From Hexactinellida sp. DTS-2022 (Eukaryota > Porifera > Hexactinellida): a stretch of 64,000 nt of DNA. The notes beneath the pieces were generated by a model that was given only the letters and a program-made list of their open reading frames with translations, had not been told where the DNA came from and made no database searches. The position numbers were made by a program, and so were the translations under genes. This document shows positions 48,801 to 59,100 of this stretch, one piece after another. The DNA is taken from NCBI GenBank assembly GCA_028753945.1, contig JAPNXP010000001.1:9228501-9292500 (forward strand), given 5' to 3'. Each line of letters starts with the position of its first letter. Position 1 is the first letter of the stretch.

Positions 48801-51384
48801 GGCCTCCCGAGGGGACCAGGAGATATACGACAACAGACCGGGCGGGAATCCGGTCGGCTACTCGGAGCAGGGCATCTACGACAACTCCGTTGGGAACTCG
48901 GGTCGCAAGGAGGAGGGGGAGACCGAGTACGACAACTTCCCCAAGATGGAGTCTGAGGACTACCTCGAGGGGCTGCTCAAGCAGAATATATACGACAACA
49001 ACGTGAGGGAGAAGCTGCCCGTGCGAGTGCCAGACCACAGGATATACGATAACATGGCGGCGGGTGCCCCCTCCGAGCCACCGGAGTTCCACGAGTACAA
49101 CAACGTGAGCAAGCACGGAGATAGCACAGTGGAGAACGCGTACGAGATCGGAGACGCTATCTACGACAACAAGGAGGGGGACAGGGGGGACAGAGACCCG
49201 CATGAGGAGGTGTACGACAACAATCCTATTCAGTCGAGCCAGGCGCTGTCTCAGGGAGAAGAGACCGGGCCTGCGTTCGGAGAGAGTCCCTATGATAACC
49301 GTTCAGACCTACTTGCCCCTGAAGAGGTGGATGATACCTATACTAAGATGTTGAGTGTCAGGCGGTTAGAAGAGACAGGTATGATTATAAGTTGTGTATT
49401 TGTACCATGGATAAGATTCGATTTACTTTGTGCCCTCGTTCTACGGAACTGTTGCATGTATGATTGTAATTACCATTACATCTCCATATGTATCCTAATT
49501 GGTTGCTCATGTCAGATTCCTACTGGTTACAGCTGAATAAGTTCTGTATTTATCGAACTTGGGTTGGGATTTGCGGTTTTGGGACAATAAGCGAAACCCA
49601 ATATATTCTCATTTAATATTATAATCCCTCAATATATGTACCCCGTATTACGTCGCTCTCTCCTGCAGGCCTGTACGACAACTTGTCCGGCCAGACCGAG
49701 AGAAGGATAAAGACAGAAAGTATTTATGACCTGGCTGATGAACTCAAGCTAATCAGTACAGCTTCTAACAGCACAGTAGATAGTTCGATAATAATATCAA
49801 ACGACTATGATGCACTTTCCAATTTATACGACTTAGCAAATGATAACAAGGTAGGCTGCCGCTATGCTATTGCATTGCTTGTAATTATGTATTACCTGTA
49901 GAGCGAGAGTACTGAGGAGGTACTACAGATATACGACAACGCTCTCCCCAATGAGCAGTATACCAAGCCCCCTGGCCACGACCTGGCCACAGAGCTCATA
50001 TACGACAACAACCGGCTCTTAGATCCAAATGGGATACAGGTGCTAGGCGAGGTGAGTGACGAGTTTGAGTTAAATCCTGTCTATGGAATCCCGGAGGAAT
50101 TGCTGAGTCCGCAAGGCAGCCACCAAGAGGGCACTGCGGCCTGTCTCTTCAGCAACCAGCTGGCTCTGCCGAAGATGCTCTCTCCCACGCAGGCTTCCCC
50201 TGGTGAGATCTCGTTCTGTGTACAGCTACATATGCACATTCTTAACACGTAGATACAGTGGTGCCGGTTATAAGCACATCGTCGGGAACTGCACTTGATG
50301 TGCTCATAACCGGCATGTTCTTATAACCGACATAAATTATATAGGTATATCGCAACCGTTTTCCAACATAGTGTACTTATATCCGACATCTACTGTATTC
50401 TGTTGTTAGATTTCGATGAGGAGGCCATATACAGCGAGTCTCTTGTTACAGAGGTAGAACCCGAGTCGGATCCCGCTACGAAGATACTCCCGGTTAGCTC
50501 GCTGCCTTTCTTCCACCACCTGCTCTCCCGCAAGGAGTGCGAGCTGCTGCTGCTGCGGGAGGGGGACTTCCTGATACGAGAGAGTCAGTCGCGGAGAGGG
50601 CAGTACGTCATTAGCGGCCGCTACCAGGGGCGGTACCAGCACCTGCTCTTCCTGGCTCAAAACGGGAAGGTACCATACCTTGTTAATTGTACTAGCGGAC
50701 TTAATGGTCTCATCCAAATTATACCTTATACTTTGCAATAACACACGTTACTACTAACAAACACTTGTGCTATTACTTATTAGCTATTGAAGGAAGCTGC
50801 TAACTGGTATCCATACAGTAGTATTACTAAACTATGCGTGGTATAATTTATCAATGGTTTAAGGATATTATACTGACAGTTAAACTGTCAGTAACAAGTT
50901 CGTTGATAATGTATAACGATATTTCTACATTATTTTAAGAATCGTCACGTGTAACAAATCAATAAAATTACTGTTTACCAGAACCAGATACTACTGCAAT
51001 ATTACACTTTCAAATCCGTTCAGTTGTTATTATCAAGGTTGAAACCGCTTTAACCGAATTCTAAACTAACCCAATACGTCCTACAACCGAATAGGAATAC
51101 GGAATAATTATATTTTGTAACCAACATACTTCAACTATTGGGCAAATAGTATTTGGTCTACCCGAATACTGAAGTATCCGGTTGCAACTTGGTTATTAAG
51201 TTATTATTAATATTATTATTGTTAGATTCACACGAAAGAGAGGGAATTCCCCAGCATATCCCATCTGGTTACCCACTACATGAAGACCAAGGAGCTGCTC
51301 TCGACTGGCATCAACATCCTCTCACTGATTAATCCGATCTCTGCCTCTTTTCCCGACTCAAATATTTACGCTTCGATGAGCTAG
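45872..51384 (+). CDS. SHC-like adaptor (PTB, expanded YxN linker, SH2), eight exons
   Basis: Exons: 45872-46107, 46264-46518, 47625-47797, 48656-49378, 49669-49850, 49902-50202, 50410-50669, 51226-51384; all GT-AG, 762 residues. The SHC-type PTB domain spans ~20-215 (DPGWCHKAQDLTGGFGVAYS, NDVSFVATGVGNTADYIG, RDTTIPRACYVFDC, TMTQAFEIKLKEML, then NNGGWGEE, matching the SHC GSAWDEE stretch). The linker (~222-645, the CH1 position) carries 12 YDN motifs and one YNN. The SH2 domain (~657-750) has FLIRES with Arg680, the phosphotyrosine-binding arginine, and FPSISHLVTHYM. PTB-CH1-SH2 order is diagnostic of SHC, which links receptor tyrosine kinases to Grb2, SOS and Ras. Vertebrate SHC1 is 469-583 residues; the extra length is in the linker. 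A proline stretch LPPVP may bind SH3. Introns 2, 3 and 6 hold mobile elements or transposon-like repeats. Confidence 0.93.
47191..47567. mobile_element. hAT-like element of GGGCTTAAG repeats in SHC intron 2
   Basis: Ends CAGCCATGGGGCCAAGCCC and GGGCTTGACCCCATGTCTG are inverted. The body is AAGGGCTTAAGTCC and complements throughout, a third case of an end motif filling an element. No clear target duplication. Confidence 0.65.
47850..48021. mobile_element. Degraded pogo/Tigger-like MITE in SHC intron 3
   Basis: The right end TACTAAGGAGCTTCTACTG next to TA is clear. The left end is decayed (AAGAACACGGTTAATATGA). Inner CGGATAAGGAGAAC matches the 29699 family. Confidence 0.6.
48656..50009 (+). 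other. YxN motif cluster of the SHC-like linker
   Basis: Tyrosine codons of the motifs start at 48781, 48826, 48877, 48928, 48991, 49045, 49096 (YNN), 49162, 49213, 49291, 49674, 49932 and 50001. All others are Y-D-N, usually with I, L, E or P before the tyrosine. Related YDLA and YDAL motifs lie in exon 5. Spacing is irregular (45 to about 80 bases in exon 4), and the intervening residues differ, so this is not a simple DNA-level tandem repeat. Confidence 0.9.
50256..50395. mobile_element. TA-flanked MITE in SHC intron 6
   Basis: CAGTGGTGCCGGTTATAAG at the left and ATATCCGACATCTACTG at the right, TA on both sides. The same family occurs in reverse at 61494-61665. Confidence 0.85.
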
Positions 51385-52434
51385 AATGTACAGATTGTGT
51401 AGAAATAAGTTGTGAATTTCGCGATATCCTGACATGGTTTGTAATTACAGAATTTTGTGCTTTTGACTGCTTTTATTGGTCTGCAATTGAGATTGTGATA
51501 TTTTCTTAATTTGAATTTTAACCCTTCTCTAAATATCAAATTTTGCTCTGTTTTGTTATAAGCGGTACCCGTTACGAATATTCGTATACAGTCGACTCCG
51601 CCTAATTGGGACGAAATCGGGACAGCTGACAGAAATTTGAACAGCTTGGACTGCCTGACCCGTTTCTAATTGTCAGCATTGTACACATGTTTCCTAGTAT
51701 ACTAATACTAGTGTAATATAATTACCCTTGTTTGGACAATAATGCTCTGCCGTTGCAGAAACTGAGATTTTCATAAATTCATTCGATTCTCTTAATTTTT
51801 TGTCTAATATTGTAACTTTTGGAATAGACGAGGCTCTCAGTCCGCGACGGATCACTTTATATGCTTTACAGCTTCCAAACAGCGTTATTTGCAATAACAA
51901 AAGTAAATATGTATCGAGCATACATTTTAATGCAATCTGAACAAACGGACAAACACAGAACCAAATTTCTTACAGGCGTGTGCCTCGCGGCTTGAGGCGC
52001 GTAAATTGAGAGAAAACTTTTCTAGGCGCGCGAAATCGAGAAATGCTCCCATAGACGTAATGCAAATTGAGAAATTTAGGCGAGCGTGAGCGAACTAAAA
52101 CTAAATCTAGGTTGTATGCATGTAACAAAGTGTGTTTGTTGAATTTGCATTTAACTTTGAAACTTGTTGCTATTTTCATGCAACAAATTTTGAGAAATCC
52201 TTAAAAGTCTTGAGATACAATCAGTCTGCTTTTCCTGGAATCTAAAGTAAACTTGTATTCTTAAAACTGCAATGTCCATATTTTATTTGCTTAGCCGCTC
52301 AAATGTAGCTTATACCTCCCACGTCTCAAAGTGATCTGATACCGGATTACTTTAAGTAACTAACAAAATATAATTCATAATAAATTACCATCCATCGTCC
52401 AGAACTTTATTAACTAGATTATTAGCTATCAGAA
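51385..52434. other. SHC 3' flank with two MITE fragments
   Basis: A left end CAGTCGACTCCGCCTAATTG at 51589 starts a truncated pogo-like MITE. A reverse-oriented, decayed copy of the CATCCAGGC family covers about 51974-52128 (GGCGCGTAAATTGAGA, CCCATAGACGTAATG). No gene. Confidence 0.6.
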
Positions 52435-52691
52435 ATGCCAAAAGGAAGATACCGTTCTAACAAACCAAGAAAATATGGCTCTTCAACTATTACTAAATCT
52501 CAAATTAAAAAGAAAATCCCTGAACAACAATTTGTTAAGCGAATGAAATGTTCTCTTTCTCACCCGGATTCTATCTCCACCCCACACTCAAAGAAGGAAT
52601 TGGATATGGATAATTGTGATTATCCCTGTGGTATTTGTATGAAATCTGTGACTGACAACGATGAAGCAATACTTTGTGATTCTGGTAATAT
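52435..52691 (+). CDS. Truncated exon with the start of a PHD finger
   Basis: The ORF begins MPKGRYRSNKPRKYGSS, is rich in lysine and arginine, and ends in YPCGICMKSVTDNDEAILCD then SGNM and a stop. The C-x2-C and ILCD spacing matches the first half of a PHD zinc finger, closest by eye to Pygopus-type or mobile-element PHD fingers. GATTCTG|GTAATA offers a splice donor at 52692, so this could be a first exon. I find no following exon with the remaining zinc ligands in the next 700 bases, where mobile-element sequence starts. It may be a broken gene or retroelement ORF1 fragment. Function unknown; a complete PHD finger would bind histone H3 tails. Confidence 0.45.
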
Positions 52692-52732
52692 GTAGTGAGA
52701 TACTATTTTTTTACAAATATATTTGTTTATAG

Positions 52733-53250
52733 CAGTGGTCTCAACCTGGGATCTGCGACCCAAAAAGGGTCGCCGCGTAACCTATCACAATAATAGTATC
52801 ATATAATTAGACATGTTTGGGTCATAAGAGATTTTTTAGTACCACTAGGGGTCAGTAATATTGTAGTAAACACCCATTTGTCTGCATCTACAGGAGTTAA
52901 ATTCAGGCCTACAAGATTTAACAGTTGAATCATTATAACATTATTATTATTATTATTACAAGTTGAAACAATACAATAGTATTTAACAGTTAAATTCAAT
53001 CTGAAGTATGACTAAACAAAGGAAAATAGCACCTTGTCATGGCAGAAACCAAGCCCAAATTGAAAATTAGTGAATTAAACGCGGAATGGTAAAAATGGAA
53101 GTTTAGTGATCCAGACAAATTACAAATTTAAAACAGGTGTTGTTAAAATGTCTCCAAATTGCGTACCTGGCAACGGCCTTCAAAAATCGTGACTCATTTG
53201 CATATCTATAACTTGGCAGTTATTTCAATACTGGTCGACTACGTAGTAAT
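52733..53250. repeat. hAT-like left end and a diverged copy of the 1-21.5 kb satellite
   Basis: CAGTGGTCTCAACCTGGG at 52733 looks like a hAT end (the partner is not found). From ~52910 the phrases ACAAGTTGAAACAATA, TGACTAAACAAAGGAAA, CCAGACAAATT and AAAATCGTGACTCATTTGC match satellite units, so this family also exists outside the array. Confidence 0.6.
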
Positions 53251-53395
53251 CGGCACTGTAAATATTCGGCAGCCAAGCTCAAAATCCTTTCGCGCTTTGA
53301 AATGATTATGTACCAAACTTCGAATAGGTTGTCAATTTGTTCATTATTGAATGATATAAAATGTATTTATCAGCTCTTCTACTACTCTTGCCACC

Positions 53396-53470
53396 ATGGC
53401 ATCTGCCATGTTAATTTTGCTAGCATTTCTGTCAATTGTTAACGGATATACTAGAGTATTAAAATATTAA
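53396..53470 (+). other. Possible signal-peptide micro-ORF or first exon
   Basis: A 24-codon ORF, MASAMLILLAFLSIVNGYTR then VLKY, starts in a good initiation context (GCCACCATGG). It reads like a secretory signal peptide with a cleavage-like VNG. GTATTA after ...ACTAGA could be a splice donor. A TATAAAA at 53355 is a possible promoter. No following exon recognised, so it may be an orphan. Confidence 0.3.
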
Positions 53471-53950
53471 TTAATGACTTCTTACTTCACCTTCCAAATC
53501 TATAGAATTTATATAAATCAGTAAATAACATGATTCGGTTTTGCTATGCCAGGCTTACTTGTCAAAAAGTCTTTAATTGTCAGGTAAAGGTGAGTTCTGT
53601 CAAAAATTTCGTTAACAACTAATTTGTCTTAAAGTTTTCAGGTTACTCGAACTGACTTTTGACAACCGGATGACCTCGTAGGTTTTCTTAAAAAGTTCTG
53701 ATTGGGTCACCTCATTCAAAAATAGTATAAGGGCACTCAATGGTTTATTATACCTATATTTAGTAGCATAGACGGTTAACCTTGGAGAGAAATCTAATCG
53801 TGACCGTAAGAACGCGAACAGTTTATTAATCCTTCCCTTGTTAAATCTGGGAAATCATTTGCCTAGAAAGTGCATTGGACTATAGTATAACTTGGTCAAC
53901 TATCATCTGGTAAAGTATATCATTCACTTAAATTGGACATAAATTTATAT
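53471..53950. other. AT-rich spacer
   Basis: No gene, RNA or repeat that I can support. Confidence 0.4.
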
Positions 53951-53952
53951 TA

Positions 53953-54121
53953 CAGTCGAAATCGGTTTTTTTTGCCACGGGTTTTTTTGCCTCTCCGGGT
54001 TATTTTGCCTCCTTGCTTCTCCTTGTTTCTTCATAACCTCATAGAACTGTATATTGTTAAATACGGGTTTTTTGCCTCTTTTTCCATGCATCTAGGGGGG
54101 CAAAAACCCCGATTTCGACTG
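53953..54121. mobile_element. TA-flanked MITE with CAGTCGAAATCGG ends
   Basis: CAGTCGAAATCGG...TTTTTTGCC at the left and GGCAAAAACCCCGATTTCGA at the right, TA on both sides. Inner TTTTTTGCCTC repeats. Confidence 0.85.
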
Positions 54122-54124
54122 TAT

Positions 54125-54644
54125 TAAATCTCGATTGTTGTGTGTTTGTGTGTTTGTGTGTTTGTTTGTTTGTCCGGATTGTATTAAAGTGATGGGGGAA
54201 TAGAAACCGCATTTATAATTGAGATAGAGACTAAGTTCCCAATGTTATAGTAGGTAAACAAATGTTATAAAAGACAGAAAAGTATGCTGATTTCGAGTTT
54301 CGCATTTATAAATTATTAATATGAATATTTGTTGTTGTTGTTTACACGAATAGGTAAACAAATTATGAAAATTCAAAAACAACCTAGAAGTTTGCTTTCA
54401 ACGGGTTTTATTGGTAAACAAGTATGCTGAACACGGATTTCGCATTTATAAATCTATAATTTGAAAACAAGTTAAAACTATGAAAATCTTATAAAGGGAA
54501 TCTGTAAGGGATGTATATAACGTATTAACGTCCCTTTCTACCATTTTGCATGGCAGAAAGGGTGAGGAGTAAGGCCGCACAGCGACGTTAACAAGAGGTG
54601 CATAGCACCGATCCGTCGCAAAGGGACCGAGACCGAAGGGCTCG
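54125..54644 (+). mobile_element. Dispersed element with hairpin tail, copy 2
   Basis: Starts TAAATCTCGATTGTTGTG three bases after the MITE above and ends GACCGAAGGGCTCG. Same subrepeats and tail as copy 1, though the first tail hairpin is damaged (GGCCGCACAGCGACG). Confidence 0.65.
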
Positions 54645-55071
54645 TCTATATAATTGTGCATTATCTCTCTGCTCAATTAATTGTATATCAATTAAACACA
54701 GCTCAAGAGCTGTATTATTATTTGAGTTGTGTTTACCTTGAATAGTGTAATTATGTATATAATGACTATGTATGTATATTTTCATTTTGGAGCTTACATT
54801 GCGCCTCAGACTTTCTCCCTCAGAATACTTCTAAGTTGGATCACGGTTTGGTAGGACATAATTTTGCAACTATTTAGATTCCCCAGTATTTATACCAGAG
54901 TTGCACGCTGACCAAATTTTTGTAACCGCAGCCCGGGCCGATATGAAAATAAACCTGCACCCGGCCCGCAAAAACCCAGTAACTTGTGTATTGCCCGTAA
55001 ATTTACCATGCCGATAAGTGTTTTAGTCAACTAGTTTCAAATTTAATTTTAACATGTTAAAAATTTAGGGA
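54645..55071. other. Spacer with no clear gene
   Basis: Includes GC-rich GCCCGGGCCGA...CACCCGGCCCGC near 54935, possibly part of an old transposon end. Nothing firm. Confidence 0.4.
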
Positions 55072-55161
55072 GCAGCACATTTGCGTACAAGGTTTATCAT
55101 TCACAGTTTACGTATCACACTTGCGTACAATATATTGGTTTTAACCATTTGAATTTAAATC

Positions 55162-55192
<31 letters not shown>

Positions 55193-55319
55193 TAAATAAA
55201 GTTGTAATTTAATGGTATAACAAAAAACATTGACAAGAAAGATCATCAAATTATAGTTCTAAAAGCAATGCCCCTCAAAAAAACTATAATAGGTCTGTTG
55301 AAGAATGAAGATACTAAGG

Positions 55320-55780
55320 CTAGAATTGCCTTTTCATTATCGGCAGACTTTTTCGTTTTTGGATGTTCACCTGGATGAACATCATCTGCTTCAGCTCGAC
55401 ATTTCCCTGCTCTATCTTGAGACATTCAATGAATTTCCAGATTGTAGGGTGATGACACCCACATGTACTTTGGAAACACGATGCCAAGCTTCTACTAGAT
55501 TGGTTGCTCTCGGCAACCCTTGTGAAACCAGATGGAAATTGTTCTAAAGAGATATAGGATAGAGAGGAGTATTCCTTTCTCCATTCAAGTTTAGAAGGCC
55601 AGTATAAATTGATTCGAAATATCTGCAGAGAGGATGTAGCAATAACAAGTTGCTGGAAAGACCATTCGACGAGTTCAGGTGGAACGAATGCTAGACCTGG
55701 TAGCATACGCATGGTTAATGCGAACTTGCGAAGTCCGGATCATTGTTGTATTGAGTTGAAGTCGATTTGTTTGGATGTAG
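55320..55780 (-). pseudogene. MULE transposase C-terminal fragment, frameshifted
   Basis: The minus strand reads YNNDPDFA, then after a frameshift MRMLPGLAFVPPELVEWSF, then QGLPRATNLVEAWHR, another frameshift, and FQSTCGCHHPTIWKFIECL. These are the conserved blocks after the catalytic domain of animal MULE transposases (FVPP, N-x-VE-x-WH, HPTIW). At least two frameshifts, and the catalytic region is missing: a dead copy. Confidence 0.7.
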
Positions 55781-55814
55781 AGCGTATACACATGGTTTAT
55801 TTATCCATGGCAGC

Positions 55815-56025
55815 CAGACTTCATCCAGGAAAAATTTACCGCCTCCTAGATTTAGTTTGAGCTCTTCAGTTTTCATTTTGTACGCCTAGATTAGTTATCT
55901 TGTATTAAGTCTATGGGAGCATCTCTCGATATTGTAGGCTATAATCGATTTTTGTACGTCTAGATAAAAATCCTGCCAAATTACGCTCCTTTAGGCGCGC
56001 CCAGCATGGATAAGTTATCACCCTG
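55815..56025. mobile_element. hAT-like MITE, CATCCAGG family, nested in the MULE
   Basis: CAGACTTCATCCAGG to CACCCTG with flanks ATGGCAGC (55807-55814) and AAGGCAGC (56026-56033), 7 of 8 matching. Inner TAAGTCTATGGGAGC as in sister copies. Confidence 0.78.
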
Positions 56026-56141
56026 AAGGCAGCTATACTGAACTTGTCAAATATATATCACATTCTTCGCAACTGTGATGATGTCGCAACTGTGAATGAT
56101 AAACACTGTACGCAAAAGTGATGTACGCGAATGTGCTAGAC

Positions 56142-59100
56142 CATGAACTACTATACATAAGGACTGGAAACGACAATTGAAAACTGGACCATGGACAAAA
56201 TAGAAGTGCATCGATTTTTTTGTCTATTACTATTAATTTTGAACTTTAAACGTGAAATACGTTGGTTTTAGGTGGATCATGAACTACTATACATAAGGAC
56301 TGGAAACGACAATTGAAAACTGGACCATGTACAAAATAGAAGTGCATACTATACTAACTCTATGAAATAACATTGTAAATCCATCGTATCATCTTTGTAT
56401 ACACTATTAATGAACAAGTAACAAAATAATTACGTAGGTTGAAAACTAATACGGAAGTGATATAATTATATAATATATTGGCGTTCCACTTCTATATAGA
56501 TTTAAATTTTTTGCATTTCCGACTATCTAGCCTTTCTGAAGCGATTTGAGAATTAACATTTCGAATCTTATTTGCTAAAATGCAATTAGAGCAAATAGTG
56601 AGTATTTTCTTTAGTATATTCCAACCCAATGTGGTGCAGTTAGGACAGCTCTGTCTCCAGTGCTCACTGTGATCATCCACTAAAACCCTCTCAGCTAGCT
56701 GAATTAATATTTGACGTGAAGGAGAGCAGTAAAATAATTTCTTTAAAACTTCATTTTCTTCAATTTTCATAAATATTTTCCATAATACCACGATGGAATC
56801 AACTACAATATATGAAGGCCATTTAAGTGAACCACGATCCACATACTTTACTAAGTCATATTTAGTAGCGTCACTTAGATCTAAATCTTTGTTTTCTGTA
56901 AGAAATTCAGAACAGAGTTGACAATTAGTGGTTTTGAGATAAGAATAAACTGAGTAACCGCCGATAAAGACAATTGACTGAAGAATAGAAATGTCAAGTT
57001 CGATGGAGTTTAGATCAAGTATGATACCAAGATACGGATCACAAGATATTTCAGTACTGTCTTCTGGTGTAAGTGTAAAAGTCTTAATAAAACTTTTCAA
57101 TGAGAGTTCACTTTTGTTTTGGTGTGAGAATAATTTGAGAATATTGGATAAATTTAGGCGGCGTTGACTTTCTAATATTTGGGTATAAGAAATGTGATAT
57201 TGAGCACCACTCATCATGCGATATAACCCGAATTGGTGTTCTATCGGGTCATTCTGAAGTCTCGAAGATAAAACATAGGAAAATCCGCAATTCTTAACTA
57301 GGTAAGAAACAATTAAAGGAAGAGTTATACATGAGTGACGAAAACTCACAAAGGTTTGTGGACTAAGTTTGCCATCCTTATAAATGGTTGAACTCCATCT
57401 GTCAAGCCATCTAGAGATCAAATCAAGAAATCCAAAACGCCAATCATCATCCATAAGCGGACTAGAGAATTCATCTTTCAAGTGTACATGTTTGTAGGGT
57501 GCATTTACATTGAATATCTTCCATATTTTGTTGACAATATCTACGAAATATGGAGTGTCATTTTTAAATCCGGAACGAGAATCATTTTGAATCTTAAGAG
57601 CTGCACATGTTGAGTCATTGAACACCCGAAGTGCTATATTTACATTTTGGCGTTCAAAAGTTGTAGGCCAGCAGGCCTTAGAATTTAACCTATGAGCTTG
57701 TTTAACGGTAGAGTGTTCTTCATACTTGTACAATAATCTTATGTCATTAAACTTGGCCTTATTCAAAATATTAGTTTCACTGAACGAGGGATAGAGTAGG
57801 ATGTCGGGATATATAAATGTACGATCATGATCTTTCAAGTTCAGCCAGTTGTTTCGTATCGATTTTAGTATGTGTACAAAATCAAAAAGAATAAAGAGTG
57901 TTCGGTCTGAACTAATTGGATGTGGAACTTCAGGGGCTAGAGTCTTTTTATCTGAGGAAAAAAGTTTAAATAAACGGACATTCATTGGAAAATTATCTGC
58001 AATGAGTACTTCAATGAATAGACCACATCTTTCGATATCTATTATAACAGATCTCACAAACGGATAAAGTTCATCTGCAGTAGAAAAATTGGAGGGACAA
58101 AGTCTCACAACTTGTGACCATTTCTTGAATAAGCTAGATACCATTAGACCAAATACTTTTTTAGTTGGAGCTGTAGGATCTATGTCTCCAATAATCTTTC
58201 CCCCTAAATGATGAAGGTGCTAAGTTATCAGTAACTATGTATATAGTAAACAGGGTCTTGAGTACTATTATTATAAATCACCTGTGTATGAAATATCTGA
58301 TGTAACGTGTATTTCATCCATATTGAGTACAACATGACGCTCCCTCTCTGAAAAGTTGGCAGTTAAGTTTTTGAGTATAATTGAATAGTCATTCTCCAAT
58401 CCAATACAAGAAGATAAGAGACGAAGAGATCTTGTTGTCGGGAGAATGAGACTGTCTAATGATTGAAGAAACTTGTAGCAGGCAGGTGAAATTAAATGTG
58501 CTTTCAAGGCAATAGTCTAAAAATTGAAAACAAAATGAAATTAATTTTTTAATTTTAAATTAATAAATAAAATCTAACCTGTGTAATCACGTTATACCTC
58601 CGTTGGTTCACGGGAACAAGCAAGTTTTCGAGTTGACAAATTAGGAAATATAGACTGGGCAAATAAGATTTATTACGAGGTTCTTCAAAAAATTCATCTG
58701 TGGATAGTGAACTTTCTAAAATAGAAATTGCTGATCGTAAACTCTCTGATGCTTCTCTGATGTTTTTGAGAACAGGATCAATTTCTAATACATCAAAATT
58801 CGGCTGGAAATCTTGAATATAGTCAAGAAGGTGTTCTATCTGTCGTAGGTCCGTGATTTTGTTAAAAGGCAACTGTACTTGCTGTTCGCAACTAATCGCT
58901 GAAACGGTTAAATCTGTATTGATCGTTATTGTTGATTCAATCTTGACAGACAGTTTAGACAACTGAGGCTTGATGAGATGTAGTGTATTACATGAAGAAT
59001 ACCAAATTGCCCAATTGTATTTCATATTTGTCAGGGATAGTTTTTGTTTGAGATCTTCAAAAGAATCCAAGGAAAAACGCGCTTTTTCTCGTTGTTCCTC

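Larger units (their letters stand above)
55072..56136 (-). mobile_element. Mutator-like (MULE) transposon remnant
   Basis: Subterminal inverted phrases AGCACATTTGCGTAC / TTTATCATTCACAG at the left and CTGTGAATGATAAA / GTACGCGAATGTGCT at the right frame minus-strand MULE transposase remains. A (TTA)n tract lies at about 55162-55190. A 211-bp hAT-like MITE (55815-56025) is inserted inside. A target duplication is not evident. Confidence 0.65.

Noticed and set aside
48640..49203. 187-codon antisense ORF over SHC exon 4
   Set aside because: Valine-rich complement of the repeated YDN codons; the sense frame is spliced and contains known domains on both sides.
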